A stretch of 64,000 bases of DNA. It comes from CAVSRC01 sp963762605. GTDB taxonomy: Bacteria > Pseudomonadota > Alphaproteobacteria > Rhizobiales > Kaistiaceae. Both the position numbers and the translations under genes were made by a program. The stretch lies in assembly GCA_963762605.1 (NCBI GenBank), contig CAVXLJ010000017.1:186001-250000 (forward strand), in the 5' to 3' direction. Under the pieces are notes generated by a model that searched no databases, had not been told where the DNA came from, and saw nothing but the letters and a program-made list of their open reading frames with translations. Below are positions 56,435 to 64,000 of this stretch, piece after piece (the stretch's first letter is position 1; each line of letters opens with the position of its first letter).

Positions 56435-56656
56435 ATGATGAACCGCATGGAAAGACCGGGACGCGGCGGCGAAGCGCGGCTGCGCTATCTCGACGGCGAC
56501 TATCAGATGCTGATCCCCGGCGGCTTCGTACGCTGCGCTGTGACCGGTCTCGAAATCCCGCTTGACGAGGTCAAGTACTGGAGCGTGCCGCGGCAGGAAG
56601 CCTATGTCGACGCCAATGCCGCGCTGAAACGCTTCCAGGAGACCGGTCGAATCTAG
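56435..56656 (+). CDS. DUF2093 family protein
   Basis: About 73 residues: ARLRYLDGDYQMLIPGGFVRCAVTG (cited as LRYLDGDYQMLIPGGFVRC) and LDEVKYWSVPRQEAYVDA match DUF2093, a small alphaproteobacterial family of unknown function. The ATG at 56435 (or 56438) fits the family; the frame open from 56369 overlaps the AsmA gene. Its last 4 bases overlap the end of convergent lpxK. Confidence 0.9.
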   Translation: MMNRMERPGRGGEARLRYLDGDYQMLIPGGFVRCAVTGLEIPLDEVKYWSVPRQEAYVDANAALKRFQETGRI

Positions 56657-57681
56657 GCCGATCTGTCGCGCGCGGCGGCGCGCACGGCCGCGTCGATGGT
56701 CTCGCCGATCGCCGTCAAGTTCTCGAACTCCAGTATCACCTGCAGGGCTTCCGCCTTGTCGTGCAGCTTGCCGGCCATGCCGATGCGGCCTGCAAGGCGG
56801 GCGAGGTCCTTCTCCGTCGTCACCAGCCGCAGAGACTCGCGTTCCGCCGCGGCGAGCAGTTCGGCAGCCTCGGCGTCCGTATAGCGATGGTGATCGGGAA
56901 AGCCGACGGTGCGTGCGACCGGAGCCTGCGCCTCGGCCAGGGTGGCAAAAAATTTCTCCGGGCGACCGATGCCGGCAAAGGCGAGGATCGGCTGCTTGCG
57001 CCACGCGCGCAGCTTGGTCGGCCTGAGCTGACCGCGCAGCGTGCCACGTCCCGACCGGGCGGCGGCGCGGACCAGCGGCTCGGCCGCCGTACCGTTGCCG
57101 ATGACGAGCACCGTGTCGGTGCGCTGAAGCTGAAGCTGAAGCGGCGCACGCAGCGGGCCGGCGGGCACGACGCGGCCATTGCCGATGCCCACCGACGCAT
57201 CGACCACGACCAGAGACAGGTCCTTGGCGACAGACGGATTCTGAAAGCCGTCGTCCATGACGATGAGGTCGATGCCCGCCTCCACCAGGCGGCGAGCGCC
57301 GGCGGCACGGTCGTTGGCGACGACCGTCGGCCCGGCAGCGGCAAGCAGCAGAGCCTCGTCGCCCACCCGGTCGGCGTCATGGCTCTCCAGGTCGACCAGC
57401 AGTGGCCCCGTCTCGCGGCCGCCGTAGCCGGAGGCGAGCAGGCCGGGCTTCAGCCCGCGGCCGCGCGCGATACGGGCGAGTGCGATCGCCGTCGGGGTCT
57501 TGCCGGCGCCGCCGACCACGAAATTGCCGACGCAGATGACCGGCACCGGCGGGCGGTAACGGGGCGGGCGCTGCATGCGCCAGGCCGAGGCGGCGCTCCA
57601 CACCCGGGCCACCGGCCACAGCGCCATCGCCGCCAGGCTGCCCTCCTCCCGCCACCAGAAGGCCGGTGCCTTCAGCGTCAT
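56653..57681 (-). CDS. lpxK: tetraacyldisaccharide 4'-kinase
   Basis: A 342-residue enzyme that phosphorylates the lipid A precursor at the 4' position. The P-loop is VGGAGKTPTAIALARIAR (about 53-70); DDGFQNPSVAKDLSLVVVD and ADRVGDEALLLA are also conserved. An N-terminal hydrophobic start (WWREEGSLAAMALWP) fits membrane association. Its start overlaps the end of kdtA by 4 bases, so the two are coupled. Confidence 0.94.
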   Translation of the reverse strand: MTLKAPAFWWREEGSLAAMALWPVARVWSAASAWRMQRPPRYRPPVPVICVGNFVVGGAGKTPTAIALARIARGRGLKPGLLASGYGGRETGPLLVDLESHDADRVGDEALLLAAAGPTVVANDRAAGARRLVEAGIDLIVMDDGFQNPSVAKDLSLVVVDASVGIGNGRVVPAGPLRAPLQLQLQRTDTVLVIGNGTAAEPLVRAAARSGRGTLRGQLRPTKLRAWRKQPILAFAGIGRPEKFFATLAEAQAPVARTVGFPDHHRYTDAEAAELLAAAERESLRLVTTEKDLARLAGRIGMAGKLHDKAEALQVILEFENLTAIGETIDAAVRAAARDRSA

Positions 57682-58991
57682 GGCGCCTCCGGCCTGCCGG
57701 CAAGGTAAGGCGCAATGGCCGTCATGGTCGCTTCGAGGGCTCCGGAGAAGCGGGCAAGCGCCTGTCTGGCGGCCGCGGCGCGGGCGGCGACGGCTGCGGG
57801 ATCGTCCATCAGCGCGGCCACGGCATCGCCCAGGCTGGTGGCGTCGGTGATCGCGGCCGCCGGCACGGCAGCGTCGAGCGCAGCGTAGATGTCGGCGAAG
57901 TTGTGGACGTGCGGCCCGTGCAGCACGGCGGCAGCCAGACGCGTCGGCTCTATCGGGTTCTGGCCGCCGTGCGGGATCAGCGAGCCGCCGAGAAAGGCGA
58001 TCGGCGCCAGGCGATAGAACAGGCCGAGCTCCCCGAGCGTGTCGGCGAGATAGACGTCGATCTCGCGCAACAGCGGATTGCCGCGGCTGCGCTGGGCGAC
58101 GGTCAAGCCCTTGCCGGCGAGCATGGTGCGCACGGCATCGCCGCGCTCGGGATGGCGCGGCACGATGACGGTCAACACCTCGGGGTGACGCTGGCGGACA
58201 AGCCGGTGCGCTTCGGCGACGATCTCTTCCTCGCCCTCATGGGTGGACGCGGCGACCCAAGCCGGCCGCCCGTCGATCGCGGTCGCCAGCCGGGCCACGG
58301 CGCTGCTGTCGGCGGCCAGCGGCGGAACGTCGAATTTGAGGTTGCCGACGGTCCGTACTTCGGTGGCGCCGAGCCGGGTGAAACGGGCCGCGTCGGCCTC
58401 CGATTGGGCAAGGCAGAGGGTGATGCGCGGGAAGACCTTGGTGGCGAAGCCGGCGAAGCGCTTCCAGCCGCGAAAGGAGCGTTCCGACAGGCGGGCATTG
58501 GCGACAACCAGCGGAATGTCGGCTTCGGCGAGCTTGCGCACCATGGTCGGCCACATCTCCAATTCGACGAAGATGGCGAGGTTCGGCCGCCAGTGCGCAA
58601 GAAAGGTGGCGACGAATGGCGCCAGATCGAGCGGCGCGAAGTGATGCACGGCACCGCTTGGCAGCTTTTTGGCGGCGATGGCGGCCGAGGTGACGGTGGT
58701 CGTGGTGAAGACGACGGCCAGACCGATTCCGGTCAGCCGCTCGATCAGCGGCAGGATGGCGTTGGTCTCGCCGACGCTTGCCGCGTGCACCCAGACGACG
58801 CGCCCGGGCGGGCGCGGCAGCGAGGCGCGGCCATAGCGTTCGCTGAGACGCTGGGGGTCTTCCTTGCCGCGGGCGACACGGCTGGAAAGGAGGAACGGCA
58901 CGGCCGGGCGCAGAAGCATGCCGACAAGGCGGTAGCCCCCCGCGATTGCCGTCGCCACGATATCAACCACGGCGCCGGTCCGCGATCGCAT
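57678..58991 (-). CDS. kdtA: 3-deoxy-D-manno-octulosonic acid transferase
   Basis: A 437-residue membrane-anchored glycosyltransferase that adds Kdo to lipid A. The N-terminus has a hydrophobic segment, then RVVWVHAASVGETNAILPLI, quoted here as VWVHAASVGETNAI, which is a family hallmark, and later FLGGSLIPHGGQNPIEP. Start at ATG 58991; a GTG 7 codons on is possible. Overlaps the acyltransferase gene by 29 bases. Confidence 0.94.
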   Translation of the reverse strand: MRSRTGAVVDIVATAIAGGYRLVGMLLRPAVPFLLSSRVARGKEDPQRLSERYGRASLPRPPGRVVWVHAASVGETNAILPLIERLTGIGLAVVFTTTTVTSAAIAAKKLPSGAVHHFAPLDLAPFVATFLAHWRPNLAIFVELEMWPTMVRKLAEADIPLVVANARLSERSFRGWKRFAGFATKVFPRITLCLAQSEADAARFTRLGATEVRTVGNLKFDVPPLAADSSAVARLATAIDGRPAWVAASTHEGEEEIVAEAHRLVRQRHPEVLTVIVPRHPERGDAVRTMLAGKGLTVAQRSRGNPLLREIDVYLADTLGELGLFYRLAPIAFLGGSLIPHGGQNPIEPTRLAAAVLHGPHVHNFADIYAALDAAVPAAAITDATSLGDAVAALMDDPAAVAARAAAARQALARFSGALEATMTAIAPYLAGRPEAP

Positions 58992-59724
58992 AGGCACGGT
59001 TTGTGATCGCGGCGAGCGCGCGTTCGACTTCGCGACGTTTCTCCTCGAGTTCACTGTCCGTCGCGCGGCGGGGAACCAGAATGGGATCGGCGGAGACGAA
59101 GACGATACGGCCGAAGGGAAGAGCAAGCGCGGTGCGATCCCATGAGCCGAGGCGGGTGCGCCGCGAGGTAACGGCAACCACCGGGATGATCGGCCGCTGG
59201 CTGAGGCGCGCGAGCGCAATCACCCCCGGACTGACGGTACCGCGGGTTGCAGCATCGAAATCCGCCGTCAGGAACACATTGCGCCCCTGATTGAGCGACG
59301 CCAGCAGGCCACGGAAGGCGGCGACCGACCCCTTCTCGTACATGCGCGACCGATCGCTGGCGCCGGAACCGCGGACGACGCCGAAGCCTAACTTGCGCAG
59401 GCTGCGGCCGAAGACGTCGCCGTCTTGGGCGCGCGACACCATGATGTCGACCGAGCGCGCCGGTGGACGCAGAACCGGCAGGAGAAACGACTCGCCGTGC
59501 CAAGCTGTGGCGATCAGCGGCTCCGACCGCGCGTATTGCGACTCCAGCGAGTCGCCTTCGATGATCAGACGGCTGGTCGCCCGCACCAGGCGCAGATAGG
59601 CGGTTGCCATCGACGACACGACGTCATAGGCGAACTTCGAGCGCACAAAACGCCGGCGCAAGGTACTCGCCCAGCCGCGCATATTGCGCCGCCGCGTCAG
59701 CGAGGTGTGGAAACGGTCATCCAT
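58963..59724 (-). CDS. lysophospholipid acyltransferase family protein (DUF374)
   Basis: A 253-residue protein of the DUF374 type. The motif IATAWHGESFLLPVLR carries the HxxxxD-like acyltransferase region in a modified form, VSRAQDGDVFGRSLRKLGFGVVRGS follows. DUF374 lies with kdtA and lpxK in many Hyphomicrobiales and probably acylates a lipid of the outer leaflet. It overlaps kdtA; DUF4170 precedes it. Confidence 0.86.
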   Translation of the reverse strand: MDDRFHTSLTRRRNMRGWASTLRRRFVRSKFAYDVVSSMATAYLRLVRATSRLIIEGDSLESQYARSEPLIATAWHGESFLLPVLRPPARSVDIMVSRAQDGDVFGRSLRKLGFGVVRGSGASDRSRMYEKGSVAAFRGLLASLNQGRNVFLTADFDAATRGTVSPGVIALARLSQRPIIPVVAVTSRRTRLGSWDRTALALPFGRIVFVSADPILVPRRATDSELEEKRREVERALAAITNRAYAIADRRRG

Positions 59725-59751
59725 GGCAAGACGTGGCCGGCCGTTGTCGCG

Positions 59752-60027
59752 TCAACGGTCGCCCGTGCCCCCCTCCTCCTCAATCTCCGGTTCAAGCAGA
59801 CGGTGCAGGTGAACAATGAAATAGCGCATGCGGGCGCTATCGACGGTGGCGTGCGCCTTGGCGCGCCACGCGTCATAGGCGGTGCGATAGTTCGGATAAA
59901 TGCCGACGATGTCGAGCTTGTGGAGATCGGTGAAGCGGATTCCCTCAACCTTCTCCAGTTCCCCCCCGAAAACCAGATGCAGAAGCTGGTCGTTCGGTCC
60001 GGCTGCCTGCGCTCGCGGCTGGCTCAT
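59752..60027 (-). CDS. DUF4170 family protein
   Basis: A 91-residue protein: LLHLVFGGELEKVEGIRFTDLHKLDIVGIYPNY (cited as HLVFGGELEKVEGIRF) and AYDAWRAKAHATVDSARMRYFIVHLHRLL match DUF4170. Start ATG 60027 with GGGGA upstream. Sits in the lipid A/Kdo cluster; function unknown. Confidence 0.88.
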   Translation of the reverse strand: MSQPRAQAAGPNDQLLHLVFGGELEKVEGIRFTDLHKLDIVGIYPNYRTAYDAWRAKAHATVDSARMRYFIVHLHRLLEPEIEEEGGTGDR

Positions 60028-60197
60028 TGCTGATCCCCGTCCATGCGTATACGGCACCGGGCGGGCTCGACGCCGGTGCAACGAAAATCATGATCCGCGC
60101 GGTTTGGTGCATCAAAAGGCTGAGTTCCGCAAGTCTCTCGCGGCAATCGGTGGCGCATCGCCCGACGCGGCAAGCCAGCCGCAAGACACGGAAAGGT

Positions 60198-61541
60198 CTA
60201 GTTTCCGGCGAGTGTCATGCCTTCCACAACCACCGTCGGGGCATTGGTCGCATAGCGGTAGATAAGATCGTTGGCGACGCGCAGCACGCCGTACATGTCG
60301 ATCAGGTTGCCGGCGATGGTGATCTCGCTCACGGGATGGCCGAGCTGGCCCTTTTCGATGACGAAGCCGGCGGCGCCGCGGCTGTAGTCGCCGTTGTTCA
60401 TGTTGACGCCGTGGCCGATCAGCTCGGTCACATAGAGACCACGGTCGATGCCGGCGATCATCGCCTGCGGTGTCTCAATGCCGGGAAGCAGGGTCAGATT
60501 GGTGGACCCCGGCGAAGGATTTCCGCCGCGCCGCGACGCACGGCCGTTCGTGGCAAGGCCAAGCTCGCGCGCGGTGGCGCTGTCGAGCAACCAGGTCTTG
60601 AGCACGCCGTCGGCGACGACATCAAGGGCCGCACCGGAAACGCCCTCGCCGTCGAAGGGGCGCGAGCCAAGCCCGCGCGGCCTGAGCGGGTCGTCGGTGA
60701 TGCGGATGTCGGCGCGGAAGAGCGGCTTGTCGAGCCGGTCGCGCAGGAAGCTCGTCTTGCGGGCAATGGCCGCGCCGTTCACGGCACCGGCCAGGTGGCC
60801 AACGAGGCTGATGGCGATGCGCGGGTCGAAGACCACCGTTACCTGTCCCGTGGCCATCTGGCGGGGATTGAGACGGCGGACGGCGCGCTCGCCGGCATTG
60901 CGACCGATGACCTCCGGGTCCGGCAGGTCGGCGCGATAGACCTGGCTCTCGCCGTCGTAGTCGCGCTCCATCGCGGTGCCCGAGCCGGCGATCGCAGAGG
61001 CGCCGAGACCGAAGCGCGAGCCGAGATAGGCGCCGGCGAAGCCACCGGAAGTGGCCAGCACCAGACCGCCGAGCCCCCATTCGGCGCTGGCGCCGCCGGA
61101 ATTGGTGACGCCGGGCACGGCACGGGCGGCATCCTCGACGGCGAGCGCCGCTTCGGTCAGCTCCGCAGCCGAGGGAATGGTGGCGTCGAGCAGGTCGAGG
61201 TCGGGAAAGCTGGAGGCGAGCGTCTGTGGCTCGGCCAATCCGGCGAAACGGTCTTCGGGCGCGACTTTCGCCATCGCGACGGCGCGCTCGGCAAGCTCGG
61301 CCGGGTCGGTCAGCACATTGGCGGACACGGTCGCCGAGCGGCGACCGACGAAGGCACGCAGGGTGAAGTCGTCGCCCTCGGCGCGGCGGGTCTCCTCGAC
61401 CTTGCCGAGACGCACATCGACCGACAGCGAGACGCCGCGCACGCAGACCGCATCGGCCGAATCGGCGCCCGCCTTGCGGGCGGCGGCAACCAGGCGCTCG
61501 GCGCGCTCGGTCAGGTCGGTCTGGTCAAGCATCTCGGTCAT
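60198..61541 (-). CDS. tldE: metalloprotease subunit TldE/PmbA
   Basis: A 447-residue partner of TldD without a zinc motif. It starts MTEMLDQTDLTERAERLVAA, with LGLATNGRASRRGGNPSPGSTNL (cited as TNGRASRRGGNPSPGSTN), GHGVNMNNGDYSRGAAGFVIE and the C-terminal EITIAGNLIDMY, all typical of PmbA/TldE. ATG 61541 has AAGGA upstream. TldD is at 21.2 kb. A 170-base gap separates it from DUF4170, where other members of the order carry an inositol-monophosphatase-like gene. Confidence 0.94.
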   Translation of the reverse strand: MTEMLDQTDLTERAERLVAAARKAGADSADAVCVRGVSLSVDVRLGKVEETRRAEGDDFTLRAFVGRRSATVSANVLTDPAELAERAVAMAKVAPEDRFAGLAEPQTLASSFPDLDLLDATIPSAAELTEAALAVEDAARAVPGVTNSGGASAEWGLGGLVLATSGGFAGAYLGSRFGLGASAIAGSGTAMERDYDGESQVYRADLPDPEVIGRNAGERAVRRLNPRQMATGQVTVVFDPRIAISLVGHLAGAVNGAAIARKTSFLRDRLDKPLFRADIRITDDPLRPRGLGSRPFDGEGVSGAALDVVADGVLKTWLLDSATARELGLATNGRASRRGGNPSPGSTNLTLLPGIETPQAMIAGIDRGLYVTELIGHGVNMNNGDYSRGAAGFVIEKGQLGHPVSEITIAGNLIDMYGVLRVANDLIYRYATNAPTVVVEGMTLAGN

Positions 61542-61631
61542 GGGACATCCTTGGGGATTTCCTCGTGCGGGCGGTTTCGGGCCCTGATCTAGGCGCATAC
61601 ACCGCTGTCAACAAGCCGGGGCCACAGGCGA

Positions 61632-62951
61632 TCAGGATTCCGGCGGGCCGACGCGCACCACGGTCAGGTCGTTGCCGGCAAAGAGCCGGCGGGCGACGCG
61701 GCGCACGTCGTCGATTGAAACAGCAGCGATGAGACCGTTGCGGCGATCGACATAGTCGATGCCCTTGCCGTCGATCTGAAGCCCGAGTAGCTGGTCGGCA
61801 ATGCCGCCGGAGGTAACGAAGCGCAGCGGATAGCTGCCGATCAGATAGGCTTTGGCCTTGGCAAGCTCGTCCGCGGTGGGGCCGTCCTTGGCGAAGCGGG
61901 CGATCTCCTGCCGGATCAGCGTGATGACGGCTTCGGCCTGGTCGCTGCGCGTCTGGGTGCCGCCGCTGACGATGCCGGAATGCACGAGAGGATCGAGGCC
62001 AAGGCCGATCGAGTAGGCCAGACCGCGCTGTTCGCGCACTGTCCGATACAGGCGCGAATCGGAGCCGCCGCCGAGGATGTAGGTAGCAACCACGGCAGGG
62101 ATCAGATCCGGATCGCTGCGGGTGATGCCCGGTGCGCTGATGCTGATGATCGTCTGCGGCACGGACAAGGGGACGTCGATGCGGCCGGCGGCCTTCGCCG
62201 TCACATCGGGAACGGCCGCAAGATCGGCTTTCGCCGGCAGACCGGCGAAGATCTCGTCGAGCATGGCGCCGGCGGCCCTGGCGTCGATGGCGCCAACCAT
62301 GGCGACCTTGAGGGTGTCGCGTGCGAAGGTCTTCTGGCGAAACGTCTTGAGGTCGGCCACGGTGATCGCCGCAACGCTTTCGGGCGTGCCCTCGACCGAT
62401 CGGCCGTAGGGGTGGTCTGCGAAGATCGCCTCGCGCATCGCCTGCGCCGCGAGCTGGTTGGGATTGTGCTCCCCGCGCTTGATCGAAGTGATGATCTGGG
62501 AGCGGATGCGCCCGACCGGCTCGGAATCGAAGCGCGGTTGGGAGAGAGCCAGTCTGAGCAGCCGGGCCGCGTCATCGCGATTGGCGGAAAGCGTCCTCAG
62601 CGAGCCGTAGAAGTAGTCGCGGCCGGCATCGAAATTCATGTCGATGGACAGGTCGTCGAGACGCGCCTGGAATGCCTTGCTGTCGAGATTACCGGCGCCT
62701 TCGTCGAGAAGGCCGGAGAGCATGTTGGCGACGCCCGGCCGGTCCGCCGGATCCTGCGCCGCCCCGCCGGCAAAGGCATAGGACATGGCGATCAGCGGGA
62801 TCGAGTCGTCCTCGACCAGCCATGCCGTGATGCCGCCGGGGCTGACCACCTTCTGTATGTCGATGGCCTCGGCGGCCGCGCTCCACACGACGGCGGCAAG
62901 GGCAAGTCCGGCGATGGCGGCCACCCGCCCGATCCTATTCCGAAATGCCAT
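61632..62951 (-). CDS. M16 family peptidase, zinc motif absent (inactive partner)
   Basis: A 439-residue exported protein (signal peptide to about residue 28, AEAI). It has the M16 fold (SYAFAGGAAQDPADRPGVANMLSGLLDEGAGNL, cited as AGGAAQDPADRPGVANML), but the HxxEH zinc motif is absent: the position reads VANMLSGLLDEGA. It likely forms a heterodimer with the neighbour to the right, as in the known pairs of active and inactive M16 subunits. Its ATG overlaps that gene's stop (TGATG). Confidence 0.9.
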   Translation of the reverse strand: MAFRNRIGRVAAIAGLALAAVVWSAAAEAIDIQKVVSPGGITAWLVEDDSIPLIAMSYAFAGGAAQDPADRPGVANMLSGLLDEGAGNLDSKAFQARLDDLSIDMNFDAGRDYFYGSLRTLSANRDDAARLLRLALSQPRFDSEPVGRIRSQIITSIKRGEHNPNQLAAQAMREAIFADHPYGRSVEGTPESVAAITVADLKTFRQKTFARDTLKVAMVGAIDARAAGAMLDEIFAGLPAKADLAAVPDVTAKAAGRIDVPLSVPQTIISISAPGITRSDPDLIPAVVATYILGGGSDSRLYRTVREQRGLAYSIGLGLDPLVHSGIVSGGTQTRSDQAEAVITLIRQEIARFAKDGPTADELAKAKAYLIGSYPLRFVTSGGIADQLLGLQIDGKGIDYVDRRNGLIAAVSIDDVRRVARRLFAGNDLTVVRVGPPES

Positions 62952-64000
62952 CACGAGCGGCCCTCCGGCGGGGCGGGAAGCAGATAGCCGGTGACCGAAT
63001 CGCGCGTGCCGAGATAGCGGCGGGCGACCCCCTGCACGTCGGCAGCCGTCACCGCGGCAATACGCTGCGGCCAGGACTGCACTTCGGCCAGCGTATCGCC
63101 TGTGGCAAGCGCCGCGCCGATCACGTTGGCGAGCGTCCGCGGGCTGTCCTCCGAATAGATCACGCTGGCACGCACGCGCTCCTTGGCGCGGGCGAGTTCC
63201 TGATCGGTGACGCCCTTGTCGATCACCTCGGCGATGACCTTGTCGAAGGCGGCGGCGAGCTTCTCGACCGTCGTGTCGCCGCGCGGCGTTCCGTAGAAAC
63301 TGAAAGCCGAATCGCCGATGGGACCAGCGTCGTAGCCGGCGCCGACGCTATCGGCGATGCCTTGTTCGACCACGAGCTGGCGGTAGAGCCGGCTGGTCGT
63401 GCCGCCGCCCAGAATGTCGGCCAGAACATCCAGCGCTTCCGCCTCTCCCGGTTTGCCGGTGTGCTCGGAGGGCGCCAGGTAAAGCCGACGAAAGCTCGGC
63501 TGAGTCACGCGCGGATCGGCCAGTGTCACCAGCCGGGCTGCATCCGGGCGCGGGTCGCGCAAGCGTATCCGCTGCGGCGGGTCGGCACGACGGGCGATCT
63601 TGCCATAGGTCTCCTCGGCAAGCGTCTTCACCTCGGCCTCGGTGACATCGCCGGCGACGACCACGATGGCGTTGTTGGGCGTGTAGTAGCGGTCGTAGAA
63701 GGCAAGCGCATCGGTGCGGTCCAGCGTCTCCATCTCGTGGGTCCAGCCGATGGTCGGAATCCGATAATGGCTGTTCACATAGAGCGTCGCATCCATCGCC
63801 ACGCCGAGGCGGGCGCCGGGGCGGTTGTCGATGCGCATGCCGCGCTCTTCGAGGATCACTTTGCGTTCGGGCAACAGCGCGGCATCGGTGATCCTGAGGT
63901 TCGCCATGCGGTCCGCCTCGAACTCCATCATCAGCTTGAGGTGCTGCTTGGCGACCGTCTGGTGATAGGCGGTGTAGTCCTCGGCGGTGAAGGCGTTGTC
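62951..64000 (-). CDS. M16 family peptidase, active partner, N-terminus outside window
   Basis: The frame continues off the right edge: the edge codons read DNAFTAEDYTAYHQTV, then MMEFEADRMANLRI, a stretch that lies about 100 residues into this family. The HxxEH zinc motif, expected upstream, is therefore beyond the window. The C-terminal half ends RYLGTRDSVTGYLLPAPPEG. Usually secreted to the periplasm. Coupled to the inactive partner downstream. Confidence 0.92.
   Translation of the reverse strand, partial: DNAFTAEDYTAYHQTVAKQHLKLMMEFEADRMANLRITDAALLPERKVILEERGMRIDNRPGARLGVAMDATLYVNSHYRIPTIGWTHEMETLDRTDALAFYDRYYTPNNAIVVVAGDVTEAEVKTLAEETYGKIARRADPPQRIRLRDPRPDAARLVTLADPRVTQPSFRRLYLAPSEHTGKPGEAEALDVLADILGGGTTSRLYRQLVVEQGIADSVGAGYDAGPIGDSAFSFYGTPRGDTTVEKLAAAFDKVIAEVIDKGVTDQELARAKERVRASVIYSEDSPRTLANVIGAALATGDTLAEVQSWPQRIAAVTAADVQGVARRYLGTRDSVTGYLLPAPPEGRS

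Overview
This window is a GC-rich stretch of chromosome that looks like core genome of an alphaproteobacterium of the order Hyphomicrobiales (Rhizobiales). The inference rests on gene content and family matches judged by eye: an aa3 cytochrome oxidase operon in the order ctaC-ctaD-ctaB-coxF-like-ctaG-ctaE-DUF983-SURF1, the ispH-thrB-rnhA and thrC-M16 peptidase pairs, and small alphaproteobacterial families (DUF2093, DUF4170, DUF6101, IalB, RT0821/Lpp0805, CoxF). The genus cannot be told from the sequence alone. No phage, transposon, CRISPR array, rRNA or tRNA was recognised. Coding density is very high; only two gene-free stretches exceed 300 bases, the gcvT leader (which holds a riboswitch) and the ctaC/ialB divergent region.

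Layout. 0-1.6 kb: the gcvT-gcvH glycine cleavage genes run leftwards behind a tandem glycine riboswitch. 1.6-8.7 kb: a lipoprotein, then thrC, an M16 protease, a GNAT acetyltransferase and a large membrane GGDEF-EAL regulator. 8.7-11.3 kb: an 18-bp perfect inverted repeat, then ispH, thrB and rnhA. 11.4-20.0 kb: a peroxiredoxin, a DsbD-N-like protein, YqgE, and the leftward cytochrome c oxidase operon. 20.4-27.8 kb: IalB-like protein, tldD, a CPA2 antiporter, pdxH, a lipoprotein, a DnaJ-like co-chaperone and an orphan nucleotidyltransferase. 27.8-34.7 kb: sua5 (frameshifted), acyl-CoA dehydrogenase, enoyl-CoA hydratase, a deacetylase, xseB and dxs. 34.7-36.5 kb: a small copper block (PCuAC, SCO, two small membrane or secreted proteins) lying between dxs and tlyA-rlmD. 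38.5-42.3 kb: leftward ribB, aroC, a phosphatase and fabI. 42.4-51.2 kb: mixed metabolism (secreted repeat protein, frameshifted GlcD-type oxidase, ubiA, purD, glucan phosphorylase, GT61). 51.3-56.7 kb: mutL (frameshifted), an AsmA-like giant and DUF2093. 56.6-64 kb: lipid A/Kdo genes (lpxK, kdtA, DUF374 acyltransferase, DUF4170), tldE, and a pair of M16 peptidases of which only the second is expected to carry the zinc site.

Links between genes. TldD and TldE (PmbA) are both present, 38 kb apart, and together form one protease. The copper block near 35-36 kb encodes the usual periplasmic copper donors for the CuA/CuB centres of the oxidase encoded at 14-20 kb. ThrC and ThrB complete threonine synthesis; IspH and Dxs are the last and first steps of the MEP pathway; UbiA and the oxidase share the respiratory chain.

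The most notable observations are three separate single-base insertions, each breaking an otherwise well conserved gene (sua5, a GlcD-family oxidase, mutL); the 18-bp perfect AT-rich inverted repeat upstream of ispH; a RibB whose C-terminal GTP-cyclohydrolase-II-like domain has lost its zinc cysteines; and a GGDEF-EAL protein with a degenerate GGDEF motif. I did not find a convincing new multi-gene system; most of the window is ordinary housekeeping DNA.
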